Shown piece by piece: positions 8,017 through 21,690 of a stretch of DNA of 53,189 nucleotides. Position numbers and translations under genes: made by a program. The stretch covers positions 1 to 53,189 of the forward strand of contig VGHJ01000017.1 of NCBI GenBank assembly GCA_016868295.1. The letters are read 5' to 3'. The notes under the pieces were generated by a model that saw only the letters and a program-made list of their open reading frames with translations, ran no database searches and was not told the DNA's origin. This DNA is from Betaproteobacteria bacterium. Lineage in GTDB: Bacteria; Pseudomonadota; Gammaproteobacteria; Burkholderiales; Rhodocyclaceae. Positions within the stretch are counted from its first letter, which is position 1, and each line of letters opens with the position of its first letter.

Positions 8017-8822
8017 GGCGTCAGGGCGAAATCGTCGGCGAGCGGCCTTGCCGGCATGTGGTAGGCGACCGGCCCGTCGGGCAGGCCGTCGACGAACTGG
8101 CGCACGAAGGGGTCGGTCGAGCTGCGGATCTCGTCGGGCGTGCCCTGCGCGACGATCCTCCCGTCCGAGATGAAGCAGGCGTAGTCGACCACCTTGAGCG
8201 ACTCGGCGACGTCGTAGGTGACGACGATGGAGGTGACGCCGAGCGCGTCGTTGAGGCCGCGGATCAGGTTGCCGATCTGGGTGAGCGAGATCGGGTCGAG
8301 GCCTGAGAAGGGCTCGTCGTACATGATCAGCAGCGGGTCCATGGCGATGGCGCGCGAGAGGGCGACGCGTCGCGCCATGCCGCCGGAGAGTTCGCTCGGC
8401 ATGAGCGGATGGGCGCCGCGCAGGCCGACCGAGTGCAGCTTCATCAGCACCATGTCGTGGATCAGTTCGTCGGGCAGGTCGGTGCGCTCGCGCATCGGGA
8501 AGGCGATGTTCTCGAAGGTCGACAGGTCGGTAAACAGCCCGCCCTGCTGGAACATCATGCCCATCTTGCGCCGCATCTCGTAGAGGGCGTCGGTGTTCAG
8601 CTCGTGGATCACTTGGCCGTCCACCCTGACGTGGCCGGCCGCCGGGCGCAACTGGCCGCCGATGAGGCGCAGCAGCGTGGTCTTGCCGCAGCCGCTGGCG
8701 CCGAGGATGGCGACGACCTTGCCGCGCGGCACGGCGAGGTCGAGGCCCTTGAGCACTTCGAGGCTGCCATGGGAGAACTGCAGGCCGGAGATTTCGATCA
8801 GGGTGTCGGTCTGGGCGGTCAT
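8013..8822 (-). CDS. MlaF-like ABC transporter ATPase
   Basis: A 269-residue ATPase of the Mla/Ttg2A type (phospholipid trafficking between membranes). Walker A GASGCGKTT, Q-loop MMFQQGGLF, signature LSGGM and Walker B LLIMYDEPFSGLD are intact. FTDLSTFENIAFPMRE is characteristic of MlaF. At the H-loop the sequence reads VVTYDVAES with Tyr203 where most ABC ATPases have His. The usual mlaE, mlaD and mlaC genes do not follow, so the permease must be elsewhere or this is a separate ATPase. It lies 12 nt after tesA. I give the family but not a firm gene name. Confidence 0.8.
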   Translation of the reverse strand: MTAQTDTLIEISGLQFSHGSLEVLKGLDLAVPRGKVVAILGASGCGKTTLLRLIGGQLRPAAGHVRVDGQVIHELNTDALYEMRRKMGMMFQQGGLFTDLSTFENIAFPMRERTDLPDELIHDMVLMKLHSVGLRGAHPLMPSELSGGMARRVALSRAIAMDPLLIMYDEPFSGLDPISLTQIGNLIRGLNDALGVTSIVVTYDVAESLKVVDYACFISDGRIVAQGTPDEIRSSTDPFVRQFVDGLPDGPVAYHMPARPLADDFALTP

Positions 8823-8834
8823 TTCATTTCCTCT

Positions 8835-9457
8835 TCAACGAACGTACCCCAGCTTGCGCAGGGCGTCAAACACCTTGCCGGCCAGGACGCGCTGCCCCTC
8901 GGCGTTGGGGTGCAGCGGGTCGAGCTTCAGTGCCGGATCGGAGAGGACGTCGGGCACGGCGTCGGCGATCAGCGGCACCTGCCGTTCCCTGGCCACCTCG
9001 GCGTAGAAAGGCGGGGCGGATAGATTCTGGAACACGGCGCCGGCCACGCTCGGCTTCGGCGTGGCGAGCAGCACGGGCGGCGCGTGGCGGTCCTTGGCCA
9101 GTTCGAGGATGCGGAAGAGGTCCTGGCGCGTCTGCGCCTCGGGCAGCTTGCGCAGCATGTCGTTGCCGCCCAGCGTCACCAGCGTCAGCCGCGGCGCGTG
9201 CTCGTCGAGCAGCGCCGGCAGGCGCGCCAGCGCGTCGCCGGCCGTGTTGCCGCTGACGCCGCCGTTCACGATCTTCCATCCCGTTCTATCGGCCAGGTGC
9301 GCCGGCCAGGCCTGTTCCGGCGTCAGGCTGTAGCCGGCGGTGATGCTGTCGCCCAGCGCCAGCACCACGGTGCCGGGCGGCAGCGGTTCGGCCTTCCGGG
9401 TGGAACAGCCGGCGCCGACGACGACGAGGAGGGCCAGCAGCAGCCAGCGCAGCAGGC

Positions 9458-9461
<4 letters not shown>
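8835..9461 (-). CDS. tesA: TesA-like arylesterase / lysophospholipase (SGNH hydrolase)
   Basis: A 208-residue periplasmic or membrane-tethered hydrolase. It shows SGNH blocks: [11 protein letters not shown] (nucleophile Ser), the Gly in [18 protein letters not shown] (Asn), and the C-terminal DPLHPNAEG (Asp, His). It begins with a hydrophobic signal (residues 3-18) followed by Cys19; the lipobox is imperfect (GAGC), so lipoprotein status is uncertain. The ATG overlaps the uvrA stop (ATGA). In many proteobacteria tesA sits beside an ABC ATPase gene, as here, although that ATPase is usually LolD/YbbA-like. Likely substrates are acyl esters or lysophospholipids (family knowledge). Confidence 0.88.
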
Positions 9462-12304
<2,843 letters not shown>

Positions 12305-12333
12305 GGGACGGCAGGGCGAAAAGGGCAATCTGC

Positions 12334-12340
12334 TAATATA
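12334..12340. promoter_or_regulatory. Shared -10 region, uvrA and MFS gene
   Basis: TAATATA reads as a -10 on both strands (TAATAT forward, TATATT reverse) in the 69-bp divergent gap. No convincing -35 on either side; tentative. Confidence 0.3.
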
Positions 12341-12373
12341 CGCAATTCCCGCGCCTCAAGCCAAGCTCGTTCG

Positions 12374-13744
12374 ATGTCCATCGCAAACCCAGACCGCATG
12401 ACCCGGCAGGAGCTTCGCGCCGGTCTGTCGCTGGCGTCGATTTTCGCCCTGCGCATGCTCGGGCTGTTCCTCATCCTGCCGGTGTTCGCCGTCGCCGCGG
12501 CGCGGATGCCGGGCGGGGACAACCTGACCCTCGTCGGCATCGCCCTCGGCGTCTACGGCCTGACCCAGGCCGCGCTGCAGATCCCGTTCGGCATGGCCTC
12601 GGACCGCTACGGGCGCAAGCGCGTCATCGTCTTCGGGCTGCTGATTTTCGCCACGGGCAGCTTCGTCGCCGCCGTCGCGCCGGACATCTGGTGGACCATC
12701 GCCGGCCGCGCCCTGCAGGGCGCCGGCGCCATCTCGGCGGCGGTCACGGCGCTCGCCGCGGACCTCACGCGGGAGCAGCACCGCACCAAGGTGATGGCGC
12801 TGATCGGCTCCTCGATCGGGCTGATGTTCGCGCTGTCCCTGGTGGCGGCGCCGGCGCTGGACGCGCTCGTCGGCCTGGCCGGCATCTTCGTCCTTACCGG
12901 CCTGCTGGCGCTGGCGGCGATCTGGCTGGTGGCGAAGGTGGTGCCCGATCCGCCCGCGGCCGAGCACCACGAGCATGACCCGGTCGGCTTCACGGACGTC
13001 CTGATGAATCCGCAGCTGGCACGCCTGAATTTCGGCATCTTCGCCCTGCATTTCATCCAGATGGCGATGTTCGTCGTCGTGCCGGGAGCGCTCATCGCCA
13101 CGGGCGGCATCCCGGTGGCCGGGCACTGGAAAATCTATCTGCCGGTGGTGTTGGCGAGCTTCGTGCTGATGCTGCCGCCGATCTTCTACGCCGAGCGGCG
13201 CGCGCGCATCAAGCCGGTGTTCGTCGGCTCGGTGCTCGTGCTGGTGCTGGCCCAGGGCGGCTTCCTCTACGGCAGCGGCATGTTCAACGCCCTCGTCGCC
13301 AACCTCGTCGTCTTCTTCGTCGTCTTCAACATCCTCGAGGCGAGCCTGCCTTCGCTCGTCTCGCGCATCGCCCCGCCGCAGGCCAAGGGCACGGCGCTCG
13401 GCATCTACAACACGACCCAGGCCTTCGGGCTGTTTGCCGGCGGCGCCGTCGGCGGCTGGCTGGCGCAGTACTGGGGCGCGGCCGGCGTCTTCGGCGTCGG
13501 CATCGCATTGGCATTGCTGTGGCTGGCGATCGCGGTTACGATGCAGGCGCCGGCCGTGGTCGCGCTGCGCGAGTACCTCATCCAGCCGCAGGTCGATCTC
13601 GACAGGCTGCGCGCGGAGCTCGTTCTGCTGCCCGGCGTGCGCGAGGCGGTGGTGGAGCCGGAGAAGCGCATCGCCTACCTGAAGGTGAATCTGGAACGTT
13701 GGGACGAACGGCGCGTGCGCCGGTTAATCGGAGGAGAGATATAG
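12374..13744 (+). CDS. YajR-like MFS transporter
   Basis: A 456-residue inner-membrane transporter of the major facilitator superfamily with about 12 hydrophobic segments. The loop 2-3 motif [13 protein letters not shown] is intact. Length and a soluble C-terminal domain of about 70 residues (from [13 protein letters not shown] to [12 protein letters not shown]) match E. coli YajR, whose C-terminal domain has a ferredoxin-like fold. The substrate is unknown. The ATG at 12374 is chosen because the frame upstream only shadows uvrA. It ends 2 nt before ssb; the uvrA/MFS/ssb order is common in betaproteobacteria. Confidence 0.85.
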   Translation: MSIANPDRMTRQELRAGLSLASIFALRMLGLFLILPVFAVAAARMPGGDNLTLVGIALGVYGLTQAALQIPFGMASDRYGRKRVIVFGLLIFATGSFVAAVAPDIWWTIAGRALQGAGAISAAVTALAADLTREQHRTKVMALIGSSIGLMFALSLVAAPALDALVGLAGIFVLTGLLALAAIWLVAKVVPDPPAAEHHEHDPVGFTDVLMNPQLARLNFGIFALHFIQMAMFVVVPGALIATGGIPVAGHWKIYLPVVLASFVLMLPPIFYAERRARIKPVFVGSVLVLVLAQGGFLYGSGMFNALVANLVVFFVVFNILEASLPSLVSRIAPPQAKGTALGIYNTTQAFGLFAGGAVGGWLAQYWGAAGVFGVGIALALLWLAIAVTMQAPAVVALREYLIQPQVDLDRLRAELVLLPGVREAVVEPEKRIAYLKVNLERWDERRVRRLIGGEI

Positions 13745-13746
13745 AT

Positions 13747-14193
13747 ATGGCATCGGTCAACAAAGTGATCCTGGTCGGCAATCTGGGCGCGGACCCGGAG
13801 ATGCGCTACCTGCCCAGCGGCGAGGCGGTGGCGAACCTGCGCCTGGCCACCACCGACACGTGGAAGGACAAGGACGGCAACAAGCAGGAATCCACCGAGT
13901 GGCACCGCGTCTCCTTCTTCGGCCGCCAGGCCGAGGTATGCGGCCAGTACCTGAAGAAGGGCAGCCAGGTGTACATCGAGGGATCGATCCGCACCCGCAA
14001 GTGGCAGGACAAGGACGGCCAGGACCGCTACTCGACAGAAATCCGCGGCGACCGCATGCAGATACTCGGCCGCCGCGAGGGCATGGGCGACGCGCCGCCG
14101 CGCGAGCGCGAGGCCGCGCCCGCACCCGCCGGCGGCGGCAAGAAGGCGCCGGCGACGGGCTTTGGCGACATGGACGACGACATCCCGTTCTAA
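13747..14193 (+). CDS. ssb: Single-stranded DNA-binding protein
   Basis: A 148-residue SSB. It has an N-terminal OB fold ([20 protein letters not shown], with WHRVSFFG and [11 protein letters not shown]), a Gly/Pro/Ala-rich linker from about residue 112, and the acidic tip MDDDIPF that docks repair and replication partners. The protein coats single strands at forks and in repair. An AGGAGAG site precedes the ATG. Its position next to uvrA is conserved across many proteobacteria. Confidence 0.97.
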   Translation: MASVNKVILVGNLGADPEMRYLPSGEAVANLRLATTDTWKDKDGNKQESTEWHRVSFFGRQAEVCGQYLKKGSQVYIEGSIRTRKWQDKDGQDRYSTEIRGDRMQILGRREGMGDAPPREREAAPAPAGGGKKAPATGFGDMDDDIPF

Positions 14194-14212
14194 CGCGAAC
14201 CCGGGGCGTCAG

Positions 14213-14692
14213 GTGTCGGAACGGCTGCGCAAGCTCAAGCTGAAGCCCCTGCGCGAATTCTCGCTGCGCGATCTGCTGGTGGTCGGCGTTCCGGCGCTGG
14301 CGATCCTCTTCGGCGGCTTCTGGCTGGCGGCGCAGGAGGTGCATCGGGAGCCGGGCATCTTCCAGCGCCCGGGCGAATCTCCCCGTGCCGGCGACGCTGA
14401 TTTTCCGCTTGCGCCGCAGACCGAACGCTTCTACAAGTCGGGCAAGCCCTTCCTGCAGCGCTACGGCGAGCTGAAGTTTCTCGAAGCGCAGTTGGAAACG
14501 AACCCGGCGCTGCACAGCCGGGCGGAATGGCTGGAGAAGCTCGATCGCATCGACGAGGACGTGCAGCACATTCCGACGCCGCTGGCCTTCGCCGACATGC
14601 TGTACACCCTGCGCAGCCACGTCGGGCTGGTGCGCGCCACCATCCTGCGGCGCGCGCCCCTGACGGTGCCGGCGGAAACTAAAGCGACCTGA
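14213..14692 (+). CDS. Small single-pass membrane protein, unknown function
   Basis: A 159-residue protein with a basic N-terminus and one membrane segment at about residues 19-38 ([20 protein letters not shown]). A periplasmic or cytoplasmic region of 115 residues follows, with no motif I recognise. The GTG at 14213 is chosen because the in-frame ATG further upstream lies inside ssb. It follows ssb by 19 nt and its 3' end overlaps the convergent rfaE2 by 14 nt. Coding is supported by normal composition and a typical inner-membrane topology (basic residues before the segment). Confidence 0.65.
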   Translation: MSERLRKLKLKPLREFSLRDLLVVGVPALAILFGGFWLAAQEVHREPGIFQRPGESPRAGDADFPLAPQTERFYKSGKPFLQRYGELKFLEAQLETNPALHSRAEWLEKLDRIDEDVQHIPTPLAFADMLYTLRSHVGLVRATILRRAPLTVPAETKAT

Positions 14693-15163
14693 TCTTCGCC
14701 AGCAGGGCGCTGGTCGAGCGGTCGTGGCGGAAGGGGATCGAATGCACGCTGCCGCCGCGCGCGCGCACCAGCTCGGCGCCGACGATGTTCTCCGGCGCCC
14801 AGTCGCCGCCCTTCGCCAGCACGTCCGGTTGCACGATCCGGATGAGATCGAGCGGCGTGTCCTCGTCGAACCAGGTCACCAGCGACACGCTTTCCAGCGC
14901 CGCCAGCACGGCCATGCGGTCTTCGAGGGCATTGACGGGCCGGTCGCCGCCCTTGCCGAGGCGCCTGACCGAGGCGTCGGTGTTCACGCCGACGACGAGG
15001 CAGGCGCCGAGCGCGCGCGCCTGCGCCAGGTAGGTGACATGGCCGCGGTGCAGGATGTCGAAGCAGCCGTTGGTGAACACGAGCGGGCGGGGCAGGGAGG
15101 CCAGGCGCGCCGCCAGCGCGGAGGGCGCGCAGAGCCTGGATTCGAAGCCGGGCGCCGCCGGGC

Positions 15164-15167
<4 letters not shown>
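14679..15167 (-). CDS. rfaE2: D-glycero-beta-D-manno-heptose 1-phosphate adenylyltransferase
   Basis: A 162-residue nucleotidyltransferase that makes ADP-heptose for the LPS inner core. It corresponds to the C-terminal half of E. coli HldE as a stand-alone protein. Motifs: [16 protein letters not shown] (the HxGH nucleotide-binding site) and the C-terminal [10 protein letters not shown] that matches the family's STT/S-type phosphate loop. The GTG start overlaps the stop of the BON lipoprotein gene (GTGA). The SIS-domain gene two steps upstream could supply the heptose-7-phosphate isomerase of the same pathway. Confidence 0.93.
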
Positions 15168-16413
<1,246 letters not shown>

Positions 16414-16444
16414 CTAGCATGGAGGACAAGGTTCCCCGCTGTCG

Positions 16445-16822
16445 CTACAACACGACATACACCTCGATCCGGATGCGCTGCCAGGGGTCGCGATGACGGT
16501 TCAACTGCGCGATGCGCGCCTCCACCTTGCCGCCTCGATCCATCTCGGCGGCGACGGCGCGGTTCTCCTTGCGCGGGAGGTAACCCAGACTGCGCCCGCG
16601 CCACTCGATGCGCACGGCGTGGGTGTCATGCCGGTTGTCCGGTTCGCGCACCAGCGCCAGCGCATCGCCCACCTTCATCTCGTCCCACAATTCGCGGCCG
16701 GCATAGAACTGGAAGCCGGCCAGGGGCGAGCTTTGCACCATCACCTTGACCGATTCGGCGCGGGCGGGGACCGCCAGGCACAGCGTCAGGGCGAGAAGCA
16801 GGCTAGCTCGTTTCGAAGGCAT
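16445..16822 (-). CDS. Secreted HIRAN-domain protein
   Basis: A 125-residue protein with a signal peptide (residues 1-22, cleavage after ARA) followed by a HIRAN domain: VQSSPLAGFQFYAGRELWDEMKVGD, then LVREPDNRHDTHAVRIEW and GYLPRKENRAVA. HIRAN domains bind DNA ends in helicases such as HLTF, but small exported versions are found in proteobacteria and their role is unknown. The ATG at 16822 starts the signal peptide and lies 20 nt inside the end of yraN, so an operon is likely. Confidence 0.8.
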   Translation of the reverse strand: MPSKRASLLLALTLCLAVPARAESVKVMVQSSPLAGFQFYAGRELWDEMKVGDALALVREPDNRHDTHAVRIEWRGRSLGYLPRKENRAVAAEMDRGGKVEARIAQLNRHRDPWQRIRIEVYVVL

Positions 16823-17138
16823 TGCGGATCCAGTCGATGTTCTCGCCGTCCAAGAGCACGGCGTCGAAGCGGCAGGCGGGCATCGCCTTGCCGGCAAGAT
16901 AGTGGCGCGCGGCGAGCGCGATGCGGCGCTGCTTGGCCGGCGTGATGCTGTCCGCGGCGCCGCCGAAGCCGCGGTTCGTGCGCAGGCGCACCTCGACGAA
17001 GACCAGCGTCGCGCCGTCGCGGCAGACGAGGTCGATCTCGCCGCCGCGGCAGCGGTAATTGCGCGCCAGAATCCTCAGGCCGTGCCGGACGAGAAAGTCG
17101 GCGGCCTGCGCTTCCGCCGCATCGCCGCGCCTGTTCAT
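16803..17138 (-). CDS. yraN: UPF0102 family protein YraN
   Basis: A 111-residue protein with a nuclease-like fold of the PD-(D/E)XK class: GDAAEAQAADFL, NYRCRGGEIDLV, FVEVRLRTN. Family members are conserved but of uncertain function. The E-I-D and E-V-R positions fit the PD-(D/E)XK core, with Arg in place of the usual Lys in the E-x-K motif (VEVRLR). It leads the minus-strand operon that continues with the HIRAN gene, and is divergent from rsmI, as in the yra locus of other bacteria. Confidence 0.88.
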   Translation of the reverse strand: MNRRGDAAEAQAADFLVRHGLRILARNYRCRGGEIDLVCRDGATLVFVEVRLRTNRGFGGAADSITPAKQRRIALAARHYLAGKAMPACRFDAVLLDGENIDWIRNAFETS

Positions 17139-17200
17139 GGCTTGCGCGCGGACGCATGCCGCCCGACAATGCCGGCAGTCGAATCGAACAGGGCGGCGCG

Positions 17201-18067
17201 ATGAGGCATCGGGATACGGGAGCCGGGCTCAAGACAGCGGCATTATATGTGGTGGCCACGCCGCTGGGGAACCTCGGCGACATCGGCGCGCGCGCGCTCG
17301 AGGTGCTGCGCGGCGCCGACGCCGTCGCCTGCGAGGACACGCGCCACACGCGCCGGCTGCTCGACCACTTCGGCATCCGCGCCGAGACCTTCTCCCTGCA
17401 CGAGCACAACGAGGCCGCCGCCGCCGAGCGCCTGATCCGCCTGCTGCGCGAGGGGCGCAGCGTGGCGCTGGTGTCGGACGCCGGCACGCCGGCGGTGTCC
17501 GACCCCGGCGCGCGCGCCGTGGCGGCAGTGCGCGCGGCCGGCTTCGCGGTGATCCCGGTGCCGGGGCCGAACGCCGCCGTCGCCGCGCTCTCCGCCTCCG
17601 GCCTGACCGATCCGCACTTCCTCTTCTACGGCTTCCTGCCGGCGAAGCAGGCGGCGCGGCGCACGGCCCTCGCCGCGCTGAAGGGCCTGCCCTGCGCGCT
17701 GGTCTTCCACGAGGCGCCGCACCGCATCGAGGAGACCGTCGCCGACCTCGCCGCGGTGCTGGAGCCGGGCCGCACGCTGGTCATCGCGCGCGAGCTGACC
17801 AAGCTGTTCGAGTCCATCGTCAGCCTGCCGCTGGAGGACGCTACCGCCTGGCTGGCGGCGGACGAGGACCGCCGCCGCGGCGAATTCGTCCTCGCCGTCT
17901 CTTCGCCGCCGCCCGACGAGGGCGTGCCGGCCGGGGCCGAGCGCGTGCTCGACGCGTTGCTCGCCGAACTGCCGCTCAAGCAGGCGGTGAAGCTCGCCGC
18001 CGAGATCAGCGGCGCCTCGAAGAACGCCCTCTACGAGCGGGCGCTCGAGAAGAAGGGCCGCGTATAA
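17201..18067 (+). CDS. rsmI: 16S rRNA 2'-O-ribose C1402 methyltransferase
   Basis: A 288-residue SAM-dependent methyltransferase that modifies C1402 in the decoding centre of 16S rRNA. Motifs: [14 protein letters not shown], the [11 protein letters not shown] stretch, [31 protein letters not shown] and the C-terminal [14 protein letters not shown]. The frame opens at 17156, but the ATG at 17201 lies close to the conserved start and leaves a normal divergent gap to yraN. pyrC begins 7 nt after its stop. Confidence 0.92.
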   Translation: MRHRDTGAGLKTAALYVVATPLGNLGDIGARALEVLRGADAVACEDTRHTRRLLDHFGIRAETFSLHEHNEAAAAERLIRLLREGRSVALVSDAGTPAVSDPGARAVAAVRAAGFAVIPVPGPNAAVAALSASGLTDPHFLFYGFLPAKQAARRTALAALKGLPCALVFHEAPHRIEETVADLAAVLEPGRTLVIARELTKLFESIVSLPLEDATAWLAADEDRRRGEFVLAVSSPPPDEGVPAGAERVLDALLAELPLKQAVKLAAEISGASKNALYERALEKKGRV

Positions 18068-18074
18068 TTCGCGC

Positions 18075-19109
18075 ATGCAGACGCTCACCCTGACCCGTCC
18101 CGACGACTGGCACCTCCATCTGCGCGACGGCGCCGCGCTGGCGACCGTGGTGCCGCACACGGCGCGGCAGTTCGCCCGCGCCATCGTCATGCCGAACCTC
18201 AAGCCGCCGGTGACCACCGTGGCGCAGGCGGCCGCCTACCGCGAGCGCATCCTCGGCGCCGTGCCGCAGGGACTGACTTTTGCCCCGCTGATGACGCTAT
18301 ACCTGACGGACAACACGCCGGCGGCGGAGATCGACCGGGCGAAGGCCTCCGGCATCGTGCACGCCGTGAAGTACTACCCGGCGGGCGCCACCACCCATTC
18401 CGATGCCGGCGTCACCGCCGTCGAGAACTGCTTCGCCACCCTGGCGCGCATGGAGGAAACCGGCCTGCCGCTGCTGGTGCACGGCGAGGTGACCGACGCC
18501 GAGGTGGATATCTTCGACCGCGAGCGCGTCTTCATCGAGCGCGTGCTGGCGCCGCTGCTGCAGCGCTTCCCGCGCCTGCGCCTGGTGCTGGAGCACATCA
18601 CCACCCTCGAGGGCGTGCAGTTCGTCGAGGCCATGGGGCCGAACGTCGGTGGCACGCTCACGGCGCACCACCTGCTGTTGAACCGCAACGCGCTGCTCGC
18701 CGGCGGCGTGCGCCCGCACCATTACTGCCTGCCGGTGCTCAAGCGCGAGACGCACCGCCGCGCGCTGGTGAAGGCCGCCGTTTCCGGCAATCCGAAATTC
18801 TTTCTCGGCACCGATTCGGCGCCGCACGCGCGCGGCACGAAAGAGACGGCCTGCGGCTGCGCCGGCTGCTACACCGCGCTCGCCGCACTGGAACTCTATG
18901 CCGAGGCCTTCGAGGCCGCCGGCGCGCTCGACCGGCTGGAAGCCTTCGCCAGCTTCCACGGCGCCGACTTCTACGGCCTGCCGCGCAACACGTCGACCGT
19001 CACGCTGGAACGGACGGCGTGGCGCGTGCCGGAGACCCTGCCTTTCGGCGACGACGTGCTGGTGCCCCTGCGCGCCGGCGAGAGCATGACCTGGAGACTG
19101 AAGGCATGA
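18075..19109 (+). CDS. pyrC: Dihydroorotase
   Basis: A 344-residue type II (homodimeric) dihydroorotase of pyrimidine synthesis. It cyclises carbamoyl-aspartate to dihydroorotate at a binuclear zinc centre. Visible metal ligands: [10 protein letters not shown] (HxH), the carbamylated Lys in [27 protein letters not shown] and the Asp in FLGTDSAPH. Length is typical. It carries one exact copy of the recurrent GACTGACTTTTG motif at 18271-18282, encoding GLTF. Its stop overlaps the next start (ATGA). Confidence 0.96.
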   Translation: MQTLTLTRPDDWHLHLRDGAALATVVPHTARQFARAIVMPNLKPPVTTVAQAAAYRERILGAVPQGLTFAPLMTLYLTDNTPAAEIDRAKASGIVHAVKYYPAGATTHSDAGVTAVENCFATLARMEETGLPLLVHGEVTDAEVDIFDRERVFIERVLAPLLQRFPRLRLVLEHITTLEGVQFVEAMGPNVGGTLTAHHLLLNRNALLAGGVRPHHYCLPVLKRETHRRALVKAAVSGNPKFFLGTDSAPHARGTKETACGCAGCYTALAALELYAEAFEAAGALDRLEAFASFHGADFYGLPRNTSTVTLERTAWRVPETLPFGDDVLVPLRAGESMTWRLKA

Positions 19110-19549
19110 GAGCTTACTATCTGCTGCCGGCGGCGCTGCTGCTCGGCGGCTGCTTCGACGACACCGCATCCCTGCGCCTCGGCGGCAACGACCATGCCTT
19201 GACCCTGCAGGCGCGCCAGCCGTATTTCTGGAGCCAGACGGTCGAGTTGGAAGCCGTCATGTCGCGCCAGCCGGACTGCCATCGCCGCAGCCGGCTCGAT
19301 GCGGTCACGCTGAACGAGGTGAGTGTCGATGTCTATCGCCCCGAGGCGGGCGAGCACGCCGAGCCGATCCTGCTTCTCAAGCAGGGCGCGAATTTCTATG
19401 CCGTCAGCACGGCGAACTGCGAACTGCAGAAGTTCAAGGCGGCGCCGGCCAAGCCCGGCACGCGCCTCGGCACGTTCCGGCGCGAGGGCGAGAAAAAGCT
19501 GAAGTACGCCCCTGCGCCGGCTACCCCGGCACCCGCCCAGCCGCAGTAA
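19106..19549 (+). CDS. Small lipoprotein, unknown function
   Basis: A 147-residue protein with a short signal peptide and lipobox LGGC (Cys16). The mature part contains two more cysteines that may pair, a beta-rich middle and a Pro/Ala-rich end. No family recognised. The ATG overlaps the pyrC stop. Its 3' end overlaps the convergent MFS gene by 29 nt. Confidence 0.72.
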   Translation: MRAYYLLPAALLLGGCFDDTASLRLGGNDHALTLQARQPYFWSQTVELEAVMSRQPDCHRRSRLDAVTLNEVSVDVYRPEAGEHAEPILLLKQGANFYAVSTANCELQKFKAAPAKPGTRLGTFRREGEKKLKYAPAPATPAPAQPQ

Positions 19550-20858
19550 GCCTCTCCTCCCGGTCGGATCGCAGCGCGGCGCGCCGCCCGCGTGCCATGT
19601 CGATGCCGGAGAGCAGGATCAGGCCGACGACGAAATAGGCGCCGGTGAAGAGGATCGCCGTGCGATGGTCGCCGCCGGAGAGCCAGTTGGCCAGGCCGTA
19701 GGTGAGGGGGCCGAAGATCGAGGCGAGCTTGACGGCGAAGCCCCACAGGCCGAAGAACTCCGCCAGCCGCGAAGGCGGCGCGAGAAAACCCACCATGGCG
19801 CGCCCGGCCGACTGCGAGGCGCCCATGCACAGACCGGCGATGTTGGCCGCCACCCAGAACAGCGTCGCCCCCTCGGCCAGCCAGGCCAGCACGATCATGA
19901 CGATCCAGCCGCATAGGGTGAGCGCGATGGCGCGCACGTGGCCGATGCGGTCCTGCAGATAGCCGAAGCAGAAGGCGCCGACCGCCGCGGTGAGGTTGAC
20001 CACCAGGATCAGCACCAGCGTCTGCTCCGTCGTGAAGCGCATCGCCTCCTGCGCGTAGATGGCGGCCAGGGCGATGACGGCCTGGATGCCGGCCTGGTAG
20101 AACAGCATGCAGATCAGGAATCGCGACAGGTCGCGGAAGCGCCGCGCATGGCGCAGCGTGCCGGCGAGGCGCGACCAGGCGGTGTGCGCGATGCCGCCCG
20201 CCGGCGCCTGCGGCACGGCGCGCTCGCGCAGGAAGAGAAAGGTCGGCAGGCTGGCCAGGGCGAAGAGGGCGGCGGTGATGAGCATGGTCTCCGGCACGGC
20301 TTCCGCCGTGCCACGCCCGGCGGCCTTGGCCTGCGAGAGCCAGGCGAGGCACAAGCCGAGCGAGAGCAGGCCGCCGAGGTAACCGAGGCTCCAGCCCCAG
20401 CCCGAGACGCGGCCCATGGCGCGGCTCTTCGCCAGCTCGGGCAGGAAGGCGGCGATGAGGTTCTCCCCCGTGCCGAAGAAGTAATTCGACAGGATGACGA
20501 ACGCCACGGCGACGACGAGCGTGCCGGGACCGGTGAAGTGGAGCGCGGCGGTGAACAGCACGCAGCCGACGGTGGTGATGGCGAGCAGGCGCTTCTTGGC
20601 GGCGCGCGCATCGGCCCAGGCGCCGATCAGCGGCGCGGTGAGCACGATCAGTGCGTAGGAGACGGCCAGCGTCGCCGTCCACGCCAGCGTCGCCCAGGGC
20701 GCGCGTTCCGCCACGACGGCGACGAAGTAGGCGCTGAAGACGGCGGTGATCACCACCGTGGTGTAGCCGGAGTTGGCGAAGTCGTACATGGCCCAGGCCC
20801 AGGCCTCGCGCCGGGTCACGTCCTGGGTCAGGGTGCGGGAGGATTTCGTCTCGGCCAT
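19521..20858 (-). CDS. MFS transporter of the UMF1 (Atg22-like) family
   Basis: A 445-residue membrane protein with about 12 hydrophobic segments. The N-terminal EAWAWAMYDFANSGYTTVVITAVFSAYF motif is diagnostic of the UMF1 family, whose bacterial members have unknown substrates (eukaryotic Atg22 exports amino acids from vacuoles). Also visible: NYFFGTGENLIAAFLPELA and GWGWSLGYLGGL. The frame runs 58 codons further upstream over the divergent DUF3025 gene; the ATG at 20858 is chosen from the family start. It is a single-gene unit convergent with the pyrC operon. Confidence 0.85.
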   Translation of the reverse strand: MAETKSSRTLTQDVTRREAWAWAMYDFANSGYTTVVITAVFSAYFVAVVAERAPWATLAWTATLAVSYALIVLTAPLIGAWADARAAKKRLLAITTVGCVLFTAALHFTGPGTLVVAVAFVILSNYFFGTGENLIAAFLPELAKSRAMGRVSGWGWSLGYLGGLLSLGLCLAWLSQAKAAGRGTAEAVPETMLITAALFALASLPTFLFLRERAVPQAPAGGIAHTAWSRLAGTLRHARRFRDLSRFLICMLFYQAGIQAVIALAAIYAQEAMRFTTEQTLVLILVVNLTAAVGAFCFGYLQDRIGHVRAIALTLCGWIVMIVLAWLAEGATLFWVAANIAGLCMGASQSAGRAMVGFLAPPSRLAEFFGLWGFAVKLASIFGPLTYGLANWLSGGDHRTAILFTGAYFVVGLILLSGIDMARGRRAALRSDREERLTAAGRVPG

Positions 20859-20871
20859 AATGGCGTGGATT

Positions 20872-21690
20872 ATGGCCCAGATTGAGGATCTTTGTTCACT
20901 TGCGCGGCAACCGCTGTTCGAGCCGATCGCGGAATGGTTGGGCCGCTTCGGCGGCGCTTCGCTGCCCGCACTGGCCGCGCTCAACGCTTTGATCGAAGGC
21001 TGTGCCGTGCCGCCACGGGCCGCCGGCGGCACGCCGATCCGCTTCGTGCCGCCGGGCGGCTTCGACGGCGGCTACGAGGAGCGCGTCTTCGCGCGGAGCG
21101 AGGTCGAGACTCGGCCGGACAACTGGCACGACTGCTTCAACGCGCTGGCCTGGCTCGCCTACCCGCGCACCAAGCGCGTGCTCAACGGCCGCCACCATGC
21201 GGCGCTCGTGGCGCAGCGCGCGGCGGGCCGGCGCGAGCGCGGCGCCGTGCGCGACGCTGTCACGCAGTTCGACGAGTGCGGCATCGTCGTCGCCGGCGCC
21301 GATCCGATTTTGCTCGATCTGTTGCGCGGCCACGCCTGGAAGGAACTGTTCTGGCAGCGCCGCGCGCAGGTGGCGCGCGACCTGCGCTTCTTCGTCTTCG
21401 GCCACGCCACCTGGGACCAGTTGCGCGCGCCCTTCTTCGGCCTGACGGCGAAGGCGGTGCTGCTCGAGGTGCCGGCGGACTGGCCGGCGCAGCCGCTCTC
21501 GCAACAGATCGCGGCGGTGGACGCACGCCTGGCGGAAATCTTCTCGCGCCACGAGGCCTATTCCCGGCCGCGCGACTTCCAGCCGCTGCCGCTGCTCGGC
21601 ATTCCCGGCGTGGTGCCGCACAACGCTGAGCGCGATTACTACGACGACACACGCCAGTTCCGCCCGCCCAGAAAAAAAAGCCCCGCATGA
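20872..21690 (+). CDS. DUF3025 family protein
   Basis: A 272-residue cytosolic protein that I match to DUF3025 from PPGGFDGGYEERVF, RPDNWHDCFNALAWLAYPRTK and LNGRHHAAL, with conserved Asn, His and Asp residues typical of the family; no biochemical role is known. The start is either ATG at 20872 or 20860 in the same frame; 20872 is preferred. The last codons (KKSPA) overlap an intrinsic terminator hairpin on the opposite strand, so the end of the protein is shaped by the terminator sequence. Confidence 0.8.
   Translation: MAQIEDLCSLARQPLFEPIAEWLGRFGGASLPALAALNALIEGCAVPPRAAGGTPIRFVPPGGFDGGYEERVFARSEVETRPDNWHDCFNALAWLAYPRTKRVLNGRHHAALVAQRAAGRRERGAVRDAVTQFDECGIVVAGADPILLDLLRGHAWKELFWQRRAQVARDLRFFVFGHATWDQLRAPFFGLTAKAVLLEVPADWPAQPLSQQIAAVDARLAEIFSRHEAYSRPRDFQPLPLLGIPGVVPHNAERDYYDDTRQFRPPRKKSPA

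Noticed and set aside
12305-12373. LexA/SOS box between uvrA and the transporter
   Set aside because: No CTGT-N8-ACAG match in the gap.
18271-18282. GACTGACTTTTG explained just by a shared LTF peptide
   Set aside because: Exact copies also lie in gaps (597, 6309), at a gene start on the other strand (8003) and in reverse within argJ, so peptide conservation alone does not explain them.
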